NCBI GenBank assembly: GCA_963681505.1
Contig: OY811973.1
Location: forward strand, 6,178,673 to 6,242,672
Direction: 5' to 3'
Length of the DNA stretch: 64,000 bases
Origin: Eunapius fragilis
Lineage: Eukaryota; Porifera; Demospongiae; Spongillida; Spongillidae
Position numbers and translations under genes: made by a program. The notes under the pieces were generated by a model, which worked only from the letters and a program-made list of their open reading frames with translations, was not told the DNA's origin and ran no database searches. Shown here one piece after another: positions 44,870 through 55,838 of this stretch. Within the stretch, counting starts at the first letter, position 1. Every line of letters starts with the position of its first letter.

Positions 44870-45500
44870 AACATGTTGCATGCAATATGGTTGCATGCAA
44901 TATGTTGCGCGCAACGTCACATGCATAACAAGGGCAACACGTTGTGTGCAACATGGCTGACAAATCTTTAGCAGCTAGTGCCTGTGGCATTATCATGGGA
45001 AAGAAGAAGAAACAAAGAAAAAAAGAAGTTTGTGGGTGAAGGAATGGATTAAAAGACAACAAATCGGAGCATACCATTAAGAGCTATGTATGCTTGGTGT
45101 ATCTAGCTATAGGAACTTTGTTCGAATGGACGTTTCAAGTTTTAAGGCATTCTTAACGATGGTCACTCCGTTCGTCACCTTTCAGGATACAACATTTTGT
45201 CGGGCAATTCCTCCAGGTGAAAGACTGGCAATAACGTCATGATATTTGGCCACAGTTACACAGTGAAATATACTACATGCATACATATTTTGCAGAATTG
45301 TCATTATACAGGTGAATCGTACGAAAGCTTGAAGTATGTTTACAGAATTGCAGCTCAAACGATAGGCAAAATCATTCCAGAAACGTGTGCAGCAATAGTT
45401 GATGTTTTACAATCTCATCTTATGGTAAATGTGAAAAACAAGTGTGCATGCAGCAAAAGTTTCAAGTGCAGCAGCAAAATGTATGCATGCATTTATACAT
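44870..45500 (+). pseudogene. Harbinger (HARBI1-like) transposase remnant
   Basis: The upstream sequence 44878-44935 has repeated GTTGCATGCAA/GTTGCGCGCAAC palindromes. Coding traces on plus: MADKSLAASACGIIMGKKKKQRKK (44952 on), FVRMDVSSFKAFLTMVTP, DTTFCRAIPPGERLAIT, then YESLKYVYRIAAQTIGKIIPETCAAIVDVLQ (in two other frames). These match the N-terminal half of HARBI1-type nucleases. The DDE part is missing or unrecognisable. Confidence 0.75.
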
Positions 45501-45589
45501 GATAATGACACAAGGAGTTATGATGACCAAGATGACTTACAAGAGGAAGTGCTTTGACGATCAGGTGAAACAGGCCCGGTATAAGGTTG

Positions 45590-46079
45590 TGTTGGTACCA
45601 TACTTGGACTGTTTATAGACCAAGCACTTTGGGTGTCAAATTTGGATTGAGCATTAAATACAATTTTCTGTATCTGCCACTTAGCTCATCTTTTCCACTG
45701 TTCTGTTTCCATATGCCTCAGCTCAGATGCAACATGTAACCCAAACAATTCATCATCGTTATCCTTTTTTTTTCTCCCACTTTCTCTAAACAACAAATAG
45801 CCTTTTTGAGCAATACATCATCGGCGCAGTCCTTGGTCTTTTTGCTTGAACTGTATTAGTTTTCAACAATCTCTTTGTAGAGGCCACACTAGCTTCACGT
45901 GAAATATCTCCATTTATTCCTTCTGCCCCATCTGCACTAGTCTCAACATCTTCCACTGATGTATGCCCATCATTGTTTGTCTCATCTTCATTATCTACAT
46001 CTATCTGTATAGAGATATAATCATCCATGCATGCACACTCACTGCAGGTGCCTTCAACACAATTTGAGTGGGCATGCAT
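45590..46079 (-). pseudogene. Harbinger Myb/MADF-like partner protein, C-terminal part
   Basis: Minus strand, convergent with the transposase. MHAHSNCVEGTCSECACMDD, an acidic region and a basic patch (TKRLLKTNTVQAKRPR) come first. After a frame change come DDELFGLHVASELRHMETEQW and a stop, then WQIQKIVFNAQSKFD. The DD.FG.xVA.ELR.ME...K..... QKIVF pattern is the C-terminal helix typical of the DNA-binding partner in Harbinger elements. The Myb domain itself is not in the preserved part. Confidence 0.7.
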
Positions 46080-46109
46080 TTCAGAACTTTATCGAGATAA
46101 GTGGAATTA

Positions 46110-46215
46110 TTACAATGGGCTGTTCCAGTCAATAACTGCAGGGTGGGGGGGGGGGGGGGGGGGGGGGTGTGGATGGACAGACCCCCTGTAACCCCCCTGA
46201 CAAAAGATTAAAAAT
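46110..46215. repeat. GGGCTGTTCCAG motif with long poly-G
   Basis: GGGCTGTTCCAG at about 46119, then a G run at 46143-46167 and GTGTGGATGGACAGACCCCC. The motif resembles the end of the 1266-1607 MITE, so this may be one terminus of a related element whose other end was not found. Confidence 0.5.
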
Positions 46216-46282
46216 TATGCACCCTGGTTATTTCTGTGCTATGTGGTTTTTTGCATGGCCATACATGTGGTAGTCGGCTCAG

Positions 46283-46530
46283 AGTAGCCATAATTCAATA
46301 ACAAGGCTGGACATTTTAACCCTCTGGACAATACCTTGATCATTTTATTGGACACCTTAACCCTCTGGACAATACCCTGATCATTTTATTCATTTTTATG
46401 AAGGTATATCATTTAATATAAACCCTAAAAGCAAATTTTACAATTGATAGTAGCCATGATTTTATCACAAAGACACTGGATATTTTAACCCGGTGGACAA
46501 AACCCTGATTGTTTTATTTATTTTAAGGTA
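46283..46530. repeat. short tandem repeats, 40-bp unit within a roughly 165-bp duplication
   Basis: The unit beginning GGACATTTTAACCCTCTGGACAA is repeated at 46310 and 46350 (40-bp period). A diverged third copy near 46478 together with its upstream GTAGCCAT suggests a longer duplication of about 165 bp. Confidence 0.75.
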
Positions 46531-46539
46531 TCCTTTATT

Positions 46540-47036
46540 ATTACCTCCATTAATTTAATACTAACCCCTACGAAAATCTCCATTGCTAATCTTATGAAAT
46601 TTAATTTCTTAGATCCATCATATTCTTTTACGTATAATTGTGAATATTATTATCTGGCCTTAATTTGACACATTCATCAGTGATCTTCTAAACGCATACT
46701 ACTTATGCAAAATAACATCAGGGTGGATCCAGGGTAATCTAATAACGATTTCACAACTAGGGGGCGTACCACATCAGCAGCGGATGTCTGACCTTCAAAC
46801 TGACATATGAATATAATTAATGCTACGTTGTTACTTTCCAGTGGAAGCTTTATGAAGCCTCCAATTCATTATTCATCGACCTGCCATTATTTATCCGCCT
46901 CTGCCCCTTCCGTGGGGAAGCCCCAGTCAATTGACTTCTTTGACAATATCATCCTAGTCTCAGCTGCAGGCCCAAATCACAGCGGGTTACATGATTACGT
47001 CGATGATTACTACGTAATCATGTAATGTCCTAGATG
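46540..47036. other. no gene recognised
   Basis: AT-rich sequence, with a palindromic ATGATTACGTCGATGATTACTACGTAATCATG near 46991-47022. One short plus-strand frame at 46807 has no features. Sequence up to the ACTA target of the LTR element. Confidence 0.5.
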
Positions 47037-47040
47037 ACTA

Positions 47041-47177
47041 TGTGACAAGGTTCGCTATTGATCTATCTATCACACACACAGGTACAACACATTTATAGGG
47101 CATGTAGAACATTCTAGAAGAGTACAAACCAGTAAGGTCATTAATTAACAGTTTATGTGTCTATCGATCACGTTACA
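47041..47177 (-). repeat. 3' LTR (137 bp)
   Basis: Direct repeat of 49574-49706, with one extra ATCT unit. Confidence 0.95.
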
Positions 47178-48867
47178 TATGCCCCCTTCCAATAGGAACA
47201 TGTCTCGTGTTCACCATCTGTACAAGCCTGTCTGGAGGTCTTCTCTCCCGATGTGGGTAGCGTGGATTGATTGGAGGTGGGAGTGGGATCTGCGGTTCTT
47301 CTTCATCGAGTAATTCCAGTGAGGTACCCACAGGAAGTGATTCATCTGTCATCAAGGTACACCAGGCAGCTCGTCCACTGGAGGCCGCTGAGAACCAAGC
47401 TCATGAGTCTTTGAAAGGTGGCTGGAGCATTGCAAAGGCCAAAGGGTATGACTTTGAACTCATAAAGTCCTTCGGCTGTGCAAAAAGCTGTTTTTTGTCG
47501 GTCTTCACTTCCAAGTTCCACCTGCCAATAACCACTTGCAAGGTCCAGGGTCGAGAACAGTTTGATTCTGCCAATGTTTCTAGTGTCTCATCTATACGTG
47601 GCAGTGGGTATGCATCCTTCCGTGTCACTTCATTCAGTTTACGGTAGTCCACACAGAAACGTGGAGATCCATCTTTCTTTGTTACCAATACAACTGGTGA
47701 TGCCCAAGGGCTACTGGATGGCTGAATGACATCATCTTGCAGCATGTCATCAAGAAGTCTCTTGACCACCTCTCTTTGTGCTGGGGGCACTCGTCGTACA
47801 TGCTGGCGAATAGGGTGAGCTAACCCTGTGTCAATACTGTGATGAAGCTTTGATGTGCGGCCTAGGGGCTCCTCTGGAGTGGGAAAGATGTCAGAGTAAT
47901 TTGACAGGAGTGAAGTGAGGGCTTCCTTCTGGCTGGCTGTAAGGTGTTCTGAAGCAGAGTGCACTAAACCTTGTAAGAGGCTGTTCTTGCCCAAAGAGCT
48001 CTGTATTGTTGTACTGTCACTCTGTGTGGAGACTGCTCCTACTTGTCTCACCTCCACCTCTTCCATCATGCCCACCTTTGTTGTTCTGTACATTGTGATA
48101 GGTTTGTCAGTAGGGTTACACAGCCGGATGGGGATTTTTGATCCACTGGATTCAAGTAGGGATCTAGCAACAAGGACCTGTGACTTCTGTGGCGAACCTT
48201 CCAGCAACCATAGCCTTTTATGGCAACCAGGTATCGGGATTGACAATTCCCCTACGATCTCGAGTTCCGATCTCGGTGGTATCTTGACCGTTTGTACCAA
48301 TCTGACTGGATAACAAGAACTACTGCAATCAGATCCTTGTAATGGGACCTTAATCCCTTGATGAGCAAGTAGCAAGCAGTCACCGGGAATATCAATGGTG
48401 CACCGGTGTTGCCTAAGAAAGTCCATCCCGAGTATTCCTTCTGTTGTCAGTGCGTCGACAACCACTACCGACGCCGAGATAGTTGCTGTTCCAATTACAA
48501 GTGGAAGTCGTGCTTGGCCTAACACACGTAATTGTGAACCATCAACACCAACGAGGCGAGCACCAAGCCATGGTTCCAGCCTTAGTGAGGCTTTAGCACT
48601 GAGTTTACGCCACACGGTGCTGTTGAGCAATGACACAGCAGCCCCGGTATCAATGAGGAAGCGCACGTCCGCCCCATGTACATGCCCATACACAAAAAAT
48701 GTTTCATGTGTTAACGTCGAAATTACAATGTCATTGACTAGTAGAGCCGGGTTATCTTGGCCCTCGACAGGTCGGCTCAATCCATCGAGGGTTTCCCGTT
48801 TCCCTGACGCTGAGGAGTAGTACGGCACGAACGGGCAATGTGGCCTTGCTTTCCGCAGTTCCAACAC
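47173..48867 (-). pseudogene. protease-RT polyprotein fused by deletion to pol C-terminus
   Basis: Minus strand. The aspartic protease has VRFLIDTGAAVSLL and ILGMDFL. Then RT: PPAQREVVKRLLDDML, SPWASPVVLVTKKDGSPRFCVDYRKLNE, DAYPLPRIDETL. A frame change follows near 47575, then RT motifs continue in the other frame up to the catalytic YLDD at about 47357. Immediately after YLDD the sequence jumps to DESLPVGTSLELLDEEEPQIP and PRYPHRERRPPDRL, a pol C-terminal tail. RNase H and integrase are missing, so the element cannot move by itself. Confidence 0.9.
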
Positions 48868-49556
48868 GTAAGGGGAGTACGGGTGTGGTCGAGCGCCCGT
48901 GATGTAGGTCGGTCTATTCTGGCCTCGAGTTTCTCTAGCCTGTCCATCACCTGTTTCATCATATCTGGTACAGATGTCATCGCATTAACTCCGATCGGTT
49001 TCGGATCTTCGACTGTGTCAACTGCGTCGCTTGCGTCAACTTTGCAGACGGTTTTCAGATCCGGATACGACTCCATCTCAAGCGTTGCACTGACTGCCTC
49101 GTCAACTGTTTTAGGGTGCTTCTGCCTCACACTAAACGCGGCGTGTGGGTTCTCGATCTGGGAAAGGAAGTGGTTCAGCGCGAGCTGCTCCTTTGCTTTA
49201 TCCTCAAGCTCCGAATAGGCTTTATCCACCAGATTTCTGAGCCCGTCCACAAGGTCGGTCCAGCCCTCGTCCTTTTTCTTCCGCCTTGCTTGAAACTGTG
49301 CTTGGTTGCGCTCTCTACGACACGATGGTTCGAACCTTTCTTGGAGTGCTTTTTTCGCGGATTTGTAATCTGCGTTGTTCGGGAGGCACTGTAAGGCTGT
49401 TTGAGCGCGGCCTGTTAGTCTTACTTTCAACCAGCACAGGCAGGCTGCTTCGTCCCATTTGTTCACCGCTGCGACAATTTCGAAATGGTAGATCCACTGA
49501 TCCCAACTTGTTTCGCCATTGAAAATTTCGGGCATTACCAATGGTCGGTTTGCCAT
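48777..49556 (-). CDS. gypsy gag with CCHC zinc knuckle
   Basis: An uninterrupted 259-codon frame: MANRPLVMPEIFNGETSWDQWIYHF, the capsid-like region with WLKVRLTGRAQTALQ and KKALQERFEPSCRRE, and the C-terminal nucleocapsid CWNCGKQGHIARSC (CX2CX4HX4C). It starts 17 bases after the 5' LTR. It overlaps the protease frame by about 90 bp in another phase, suggesting frameshift or separate expression. It looks functional as a gag protein, which would let the element be packaged in trans. Confidence 0.9.
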   Translation of the reverse strand: MANRPLVMPEIFNGETSWDQWIYHFEIVAAVNKWDEAACLCWLKVRLTGRAQTALQCLPNNADYKSAKKALQERFEPSCRRERNQAQFQARRKKKDEGWTDLVDGLRNLVDKAYSELEDKAKEQLALNHFLSQIENPHAAFSVRQKHPKTVDEAVSATLEMESYPDLKTVCKVDASDAVDTVEDPKPIGVNAMTSVPDMMKQVMDRLEKLEARIDRPTSRALDHTRTPLTCWNCGKQGHIARSCRTTPQRQGNGKPSMD

Positions 49557-49573
49557 CTTGCCAACTACGCCAA

Positions 49574-49706
49574 TGTGACAAGGTTCGCTATTGATCTATC
49601 ACACACACAGGTACAACACATATATAGGGCATGTAGAACATTCTAGAAGAGTACAAACCAGTAAGGTCATTAATTAACAGTTTATGTGTCTATCGATCAC
49701 GTTACA
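49574..49706 (-). repeat. 5' LTR (133 bp)
   Basis: Partner of 47041-47177. Its minus-strand end GTCACA is followed by TTGGCGTAGTTGGCAAG, the presumptive primer-binding site, directly before the gag ATG. Confidence 0.9.
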
Positions 49707-49710
49707 ACTA

Positions 49711-50327
49711 TATCACCACTATGTGACATAGCGGTGATGTAATCCATCCACTGCTGTGACTTGTGTCTGCGTTGAGACTAATACCATCTAACAGCAACTT
49801 TGTATAGAATTGATTACACCGCTGCCGTTGCATTTTGGATATAGAAAGTTCGTACCGAGACTGCTGCTGTGGTAGATTACGACACTAATCCTGTAGATAA
49901 CTGCTTGCAAATCTGTGCATAATTAAATTGATCACTTGGGCCAATGTGGGTCTTTCTGACCAATGAATTCCAATGGCTCTCTGTTGCAGTCCAGCTGTTT
50001 CAGTTATAGGTACATGCAGATGCCTGACTGTGGCTGTATGTATGTTGTAGTGCATAAGCTGTACTGTACCCTACTTGCATATTAATATAATACTTTGTTC
50101 CTTACTGTACAATGGAGGCGAAAGGAAATGTTGGTCCGAATTTACAATTACCTCCCACCACCAGAAGAAATCAATTCTCAATTGTACATTGTAAACACCA
50201 CAATCGTCATGTTTGGCGTGCAAGTGTATTTTTACATTATAGTGAAGTTAGTTTTTATGTGTGCACTATGTGTGTGAATGTCAGTTGTATAAATATACAA
50301 AGTATCAATAAAAATTAGTAGAGAATA

Positions 50328-50366
<39 letters not shown>

Positions 50367-50790
50367 GTAGTGATAAATACTATGCATACAAGTCAAAGTA
50401 CAGCACGGACAAGTTTGATATTTCCATTTTGCAACTCAGTTGTAAACTATGGTATACAAACATCCAGGTTCTGAAATGTATACCAATTCAAGAACATTAT
50501 CAAATTCATTGTATGACTGTACATCTGCTGTATACCATCCAGCCTGACCCTAAAATGTCTTAGCTACACCATTTCACTTTAATTCTGGCACCAACTTCGG
50601 TAATCTGTTCCCTTCAACTATCATAGTCATTCTCATCTTGAGAAACTTCATCCAGATCTTTCATATCTTTATCATTGCGTACTCTTACATCTTTGCTATA
50701 GTGATACTTTCTTGCAAAGGCCTTAGAATATTATGCAGTTCATCTATACACTCAACACTCTTAGTTGAAGTCAGGTTTAAAATATTGTCT
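49711..50790. other. no firm gene; (AC)n microsatellite at 50329-50363
   Basis: Mostly AT-rich. A short plus-strand frame (50112-50318, MEAKGNVGPNLQLPPTTRR) ends just before an AATAAA signal at about 50309 and the (AC)n run. It could be a small transcript but has no recognisable domain. Confidence 0.4.
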
Positions 50791-50796
50791 TTAAAC

Positions 50797-52437
50797 TCAG
50801 AGTTGCTGTATGTATGTTTTGCATACGTATGAGATGAAAGATTTAGCTCGCTCTTTCAAAATCAGGTGCTCCACTATATTAATAAGTTCAAGCAAGTAGC
50901 TTTCTTCATAAACATAAGCAGCAGCAGTGCGTAAATTGTATATTCGCAACACTAATTCATCTTTGGTTCCCATTGTGCTCAAATTATGAAACTTCAAAAT
51001 GGCCCTTATTTTTCCTATGGAAAACCAGACATATATTTTGGAACCGCAGACAGTTTTCCTCTGTACACCACAACTTTGAGGGTTGTACATTATCACTTTC
51101 ATGCATGCTGAGCAATTTCACCATGTCATGCTTGGCACTAGTTGATATAACTGGAATTTTTAGCTGTTTGCATCTCGCTTGTAACTGTGTTTTTGTGTTC
51201 TTTTTGTACAGAACATTGTTTTTCCACTTTTCTTTTTCTGCATCCTTCTCACTGACTTCCTCAGTACTTGACTCAATCATTGCCATATACTCCTTTGCTT
51301 TATCAAGAGAAACCCATGCAAGAAATGCTATGAGTTTAAACACATCATTGGGAGACTTGGTTAATACCTTGTGGCAAATATCCAGTATTGTAGATGGAAG
51401 CATCATTCCTCTAAAATGGTTCCGTGGGCCATCTCCAAGCACCTTTCTTTCACTAGTAGGAGGTATTGCATCTCACCTGTGTTGAACCACCTAATATGGT
51501 CAGGGAGAGGTTGGAGGATTAAAGCATTTTTATTTCATGAATAGAATGCTGATGTATATTTATCTTTCCAAGATAATGTACTATCCCCACTGCATGTATC
51601 CAATACACCCTAGATTGGATGTAGCTCTTGAAGAATGCGATTATTTTTGGCTTTGTAGGTGGGGTTGGAAAAATATTTTTTCTGGTTTTCAGTTAGAGAA
51701 AGGAAGTTGTGTAGATTACATCATCATCGAATACATACAAAGACTGCAATACCTCAGTAACACTGAAATGGCTTCCCAAAAATTCCACCAAATGATGCCC
51801 TACTGTGTGGCTGGTCACTTCACTTGCCATGGCTTCTATATTTTCTCTGTGTTGATCACTGCCATAAGCATAGTTTGTATGTACCATTTTGCAGCTAAAA
51901 GGTCCATGGCTAGACAAAACACGATTTTCTTCGGCATGTACACGTTCCACACAGTTTCGTTTACTATGGTACTCAGCAAATGAAACTTGTATATAACTTC
52001 ATCTAATTGTAGGAACTTTACAAGCGAATCAGACACATCTGAACAAGACTGCTTGAAAGTTGCTCAGCAGGAGCATTATCAGCAATAGCTTTTGCATCTT
52101 TTGATATTACTGTGGAAGAATTTGAACTATGTGCATTGTCAATAATTTTACATACATTGCTGGTAGACCAGTGCAAATTGATATCCAATTGTTGTACACC
52201 AGTTCTGGGTGGCATGTGTAAAGAAATTTTAGCATTCACATCCTTTCCCTGATGGTATTGTTTTGCTTGGTGTGACCTGAGTCGATATCCCTCAGTATAA
52301 TTGTAACATGTACTCAGACCTAGGGTAAAACCTTTAGGTGCCATTGCTAGCAGGATCTCTCTTGCATTTTTCATGGTTGTAGCATTATCAATAGGTTTGT
52401 ACAGTGTTGAACATGACAGTCTTGGATGGCTCTCCAA
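50797..52437 (-). pseudogene. transposase relic of a second unnamed animal DDE-type family (element D)
   Basis: Minus-strand segments in protein order. 52437-52018: LSCSTLYKPIDNATTMKNAR, PKGFTLGLSTCYNYTEGYR, QAKQYHQGKDVNAKISLHMPP and LDINLHWSTSNVCKIID. 51990-51690: a Cys-Val-Glu-Arg-Val-His-Ala-Glu motif, then ENRVLSSHGPFSCKMVH and HRENIEAMASEV. 51442-50984: RNHFRGMMLPSTILDICHKVL and NDVFKLIAFLAWVSLDKA, then a SAP-like helix pair (TKTQLQARCKQLKIP). 51102-50797: a second SAP-like stretch (RAILKFHNLSTMGTKDELVLRI). I recall this series from uncharacterised transposon proteins of corals and molluscs. The LHWSTSN and ERVHAEE blocks are likely parts of the catalytic domain, which is inference. Frames change between segments, so it is probably spliced and decayed. 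Confidence 0.65.
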
Positions 52438-52499
52438 GAGTGAATTGCCTCCTTGAAAAGCATATTCTAATGTAGAAGGAAGTTGGGGAAAGTCTTATA

Positions 52500-53480
52500 T
52501 TTTTAACTTTCTTCCATGGCCTTGCATTATTGTTTTTATTTCCTTAAGCTTTCTTATAGTTTAGCTGAGATGTGCTTGTATTAGAGCCTACTAGTAGCTG
52601 CGACGAACCTTTTATCGTATAAAAATAGCACTTTGGGTTTGCGGCCATAATGACGATCCTAACCCCTCCAGGAAGCACAGCGCAAAGCTATATATCTACA
52701 CAGCCATTTATTGGTACATTGAATGTTACGGTATTGTTCCAAGATGATATCATTGTTGTAAGCCATCTTGATATCAATGATTGGTACACACCCATTGGTA
52801 TCACAGCACCATGATTGGTCATCACCAGTGGACATTAATGATTTGCAAATACAATAATTACATTTAAATGACACTTAATGTGTGTTCAGCACCTGGGAGA
52901 TTTTATAGTATTTTCCAAATGTTTAATGTTTTCTCCAATTGTACCTTGCTGATTCACAACAAACATTTCAATATCTGATGCATTCCTTGCTCTCCTAGCA
53001 TTTCGTGCTTTATTAGCATTTACAGTTTGCTCTGATAATAGTACCATTCCGCTGATGCTGGAGGAAAGGTTAAGGCATATGATTCTTGACTAATGCTCAG
53101 GTTTACCATTTTCATGCTTGTGTTGCTTTCGATTCCTATCTTCCAATGTAGTAAGTGATTGCTGCGCAATATGAGGATTTTGTAATAAGACCTTTTTGTG
53201 CTTCACATATAACTTATGTACTGAATATGTTTTGAAATCTTAGGCAGGATTTGAGTATGGATGATACTGAGGGTAATGAGGGGAGATGGATGACGTTTTC
53301 AACAATTGATAGTTTTGGCTTGTAAGATGTTTTGTTCCTGAATCATTAACGCAACAGCTATTGGGTAGTTTATCTACTGTGGCTTTGTTTTGGAAGTAAT
53401 GCTTGATGTCTTTTTTGTATGGCCTTGATCCATTCTGTCGCTTAATCATGCTATTAAATAATTGCTGCTTTTGTGGCAAA
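52500..53480 (-). pseudogene. N-terminal region of element D, decayed
   Basis: A minus-strand reading with stops: TVDKLPNSCCVNDSGTKHL, SVHKLYVKHKKVLLQNPHIA, RNRKQHKHENGKPEH, then ANKARNARRARNASDIEMF, and a Cys-rich exon SFKCNYCICKSLM at about 52870. Positively charged, with finger-like Cys pairs, as expected of a DNA-binding region. It links the 53776-54219 ORF to the catalytic part at 52437. Confidence 0.45.
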
Positions 53481-53775
53481 AGGTGGATATGCTGGGCTCA
53501 TTAGCATTGAGGACGTTTATACCTTCCACTGATGAAGGTAAAGAGAAAGTTGTAAAATAATTTTTGATGCTATGCTGATTTGATGAGAGGCAGCTTTTTT
53601 AAAATTTTGATAATGACAAAGGTAACACACAATGCATTCTCTTCTGATCAATTTTAATTTTTGTAAGGGTACTGCTTGATTCTTGAATGTTTAACTGCGT
53701 CTTTTTCACTCTCAATTGGTACTAAAATGGCAATGGAGATGTGAGACAATTATATGGAAATTGTTTTTTACTGAT

Positions 53776-54240
53776 TCATGAAACAAAATGATTGGGTGAC
53801 CATATTGGTAAATCATTTAACCTTGTCCAAAATATGATGTACTGCATGTTATTATCACAGGAGGGCATTCTGGGCTCAACTGTTCTATTGAAAGCTGGTC
53901 GTATCCTTTTATTCTTGTGTAGATAAATTGACATAATAGGTTGTTTGAAAACAGAAGCTAGTGCGAATAAATGCCACATACAAGAATACGACCCTAGCTT
54001 TGGTGTTAACAGTGTTTCTGCATCCAGTTCTACACCTGCTAGATTCCAGTCTACATCCTTTGTTTTAATATTCCCTTTCACACTACATGTTGCGGGAAGT
54101 ATGTTCTTCAAAATGATACCTCTATCAGGATCTAAGAATGACAATATTTTGTCTTGAAAGTAATGTTCTCTAAATAGTACTAGTTCACATTTAACTCTTG
54201 CTCTTAACTCTTTGTGCATATATTTATTCCCACAGCAGAG
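53776..54240 (-). pseudogene. vertnin/OTU-like domain protein
   Basis: A 147-codon minus-strand frame: MHKELRARVKCELVLFREHYF, KLGSYSCMWHLFALASVFKQPI, then VEPRMPSCDNNMQYIIFW and SPNHFV. It resembles the vertnin/OTU-like fold region found in several animal transposon proteins, with a Cys in SYSCMWH and a terminal NHF histidine as possible cysteine-peptidase residues. Upstream (54240) TLCCGN may hold the start of the domain. It is placed 5' of element D's transposase on the same strand and may be its first ORF. Confidence 0.5.
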
Positions 54241-54534
54241 GGTAGAAATTGATCTATGAGGTTAATCGTTATTTTAACATGTTGCACTTTAAAATAAAAT
54301 CTAACAAATGTTACATGTGTTACAGCACTAATTATTGCTAATAAACGAACTGTTGTTGATTCATTGAGTAGGCAATAATGAATACGGTTTAAACAAGTTT
54401 AGACCAAGTTAAAGCGAGGGTCGAATGCGCATGCGTATACGGCAGGTACATGATTTATAACCCGCACAAATCCTTCAGAACATTGTCTATGAGCGTAATC
54501 AGCATCGTTTAGTTAGCAGTTGTTTATTTTGGAC

Positions 54535-54822
54535 ATGAATAATCAACAGGGCGAAGGAACCAGCCAGGAAGCCCAGAACACATCGAACGTACATGAGACC
54601 CTGATATCAGCAATCACACATGAGGTTCCCACTATGGTGGTTAACACTACAAACAGGCAGGATGTCCGGACGACGACAACAACAACCAGACAGGTGCAGG
54701 AGGTCCCAACTACGTCGGCAAACACCAGTTTCTCGGGGGATGATGTATGGGTGCTCATCCGTCAGTCTGTGATTTCGGTCATGAGGGAGACAAAGCTCCG
54801 GCTCGGCACCGTCACCGAGTAA
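54535..54822 (+). CDS. Thr-rich ORF at the head of a retroelement gag
   Basis: MNNQQGEGTSQEAQNTSNVH leads into a Thr-rich, low-complexity stretch and ends SGDDVWVLIRQSVISVMRET and a stop. The second half looks like a structured helix. It lies 5' of the gag-like ORF at 55839 on the same strand, separated by degenerate tandem repeats, and may be its N-terminus. The start at 54535 is preferred over 54520 because it opens the Gln/Glu-rich region. Confidence 0.45.
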   Translation: MNNQQGEGTSQEAQNTSNVHETLISAITHEVPTMVVNTTNRQDVRTTTTTTRQVQEVPTTSANTSFSGDDVWVLIRQSVISVMRETKLRLGTVTE

Positions 54823-54984
54823 GTCTATTAAGTGAAGGGTGTGTGGTATAGTAAATACGTGGCGCAGTTATCTGCATGGCATGGCTGCATGGAGGCTCAC
54901 GCATGGGTGTTGCATGGGTCAACACATGCATGCAGGAAATGGGCAGGTGTGAGATCATATTGGTCGGCTGTTCAGGGTGCAGAA

Positions 54985-55760
54985 CTGAGATCATTGTTCG
55001 CAGCCAGGCACTTGCATGGGGTACATAGGCACATTCAGAGCATTCATCGGGCATTCAGGAAGTTCATGGGTACATTGGCGCATTCAGAGCATTCATCGGG
55101 CATTCGATTCAGGAAGTTCATGGGTCAGCGCATTCAGTGAGCGTTATGGGAGTTCACGGATCGGCGCATTCATTGCGCATTGGTATATACGGGAGTTCAT
55201 GGGGGTCTGCGCATTCAAAGTGCACAATGGTCGGCGCATTTGTTTACAGGGTTCAGGGTCAGCGCGTCGATCCAGTCCGCATTACAGGTGTTCATGCAGT
55301 GCCAGCACATCGTGCGGCATGGTCGGTACGTTTGTGATGCAGGACGTGAGGTCCTTTTGATTGGCAAACTATACGCTGGATGTTTAGGACGTGTGGTCCA
55401 GTGATCGGTACCTTCATGACGGTGTATGTCCATTGGTCGGCATGTTTATAGTCGTGAAGTATATCAGTGAGGTCGTGTTGCCCAGTGATCGGCATGTTCA
55501 TTGGGGTAGCGGGACTGTATGTGTCCATTGGTTGGCACGACACATATACAGTTGTGCAGTACATCAGTGAGGTCGGGTTGTCCAGCGATCGGGCGCACAT
55601 TCATCGTTGCAGCTGAGCGGGATGTCCATGTATGGGTCAGCACGCGTGGTCGTGCAGGACATGATTTTCCAGCGGTTGGCACATTCATTTGTGCAGCGGG
55701 ACGGGTGGTCCAGTCGTGCAGGACATGAGGTCTACATGCAGGTATGGTTTCATCGTCAAT
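54985..55760 (+). repeat. degenerate tandem repeats: GCATTCAT units and roughly 85-100-bp GGTCCAGTGATCGGC units
   Basis: 55030-55140 contains CGCATTCAGAGCATTCATCGGGCATTC twice with variants. From about 55320 to 55760, blocks of 85-100 bp repeat the theme GTGCAGGACATGAGGTC / GGTCCAGTGATCGGCATGTTCAT about five times, strongly diverged. Open frames on both strands here are artefacts. The array separates the two gag-like parts. Confidence 0.7.
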
Positions 55761-55838
55761 TACCGGTACCCGTAATCTCGGGCGCATGCCAGACTTGGCC
55801 AGGGTAGCGGTCCTTAATATCTCAGTGCTGGGTGCGGT

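Larger units (their letters stand above)
47041..49706 (-). mobile_element. internally deleted gypsy LTR retrotransposon, TSD ACTA
   Basis: The LTRs are 47041-47177 (137 bp) and 49574-49706 (133 bp). They are nearly identical, with the 4-bp difference being one extra ATCT. The minus-strand LTR begins TGTAAC and ends GTCACA (TG...CA) and has a CCCTATAAATG TATA box. ACTA flanks both sides (47037-47040 and 49707-49710). A purine tract (GGAAGGGGGCATA on minus) precedes the 3' LTR. Only about 17 bases separate the 5' LTR from the gag start. Gag, protease and part of RT remain, and RNase H and most of integrase are deleted. Confidence 0.95.

Noticed and set aside
48395-49522. Plus-strand frames of up to 141 codons
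   Set aside because: Antisense to gag and protease of the LTR element.
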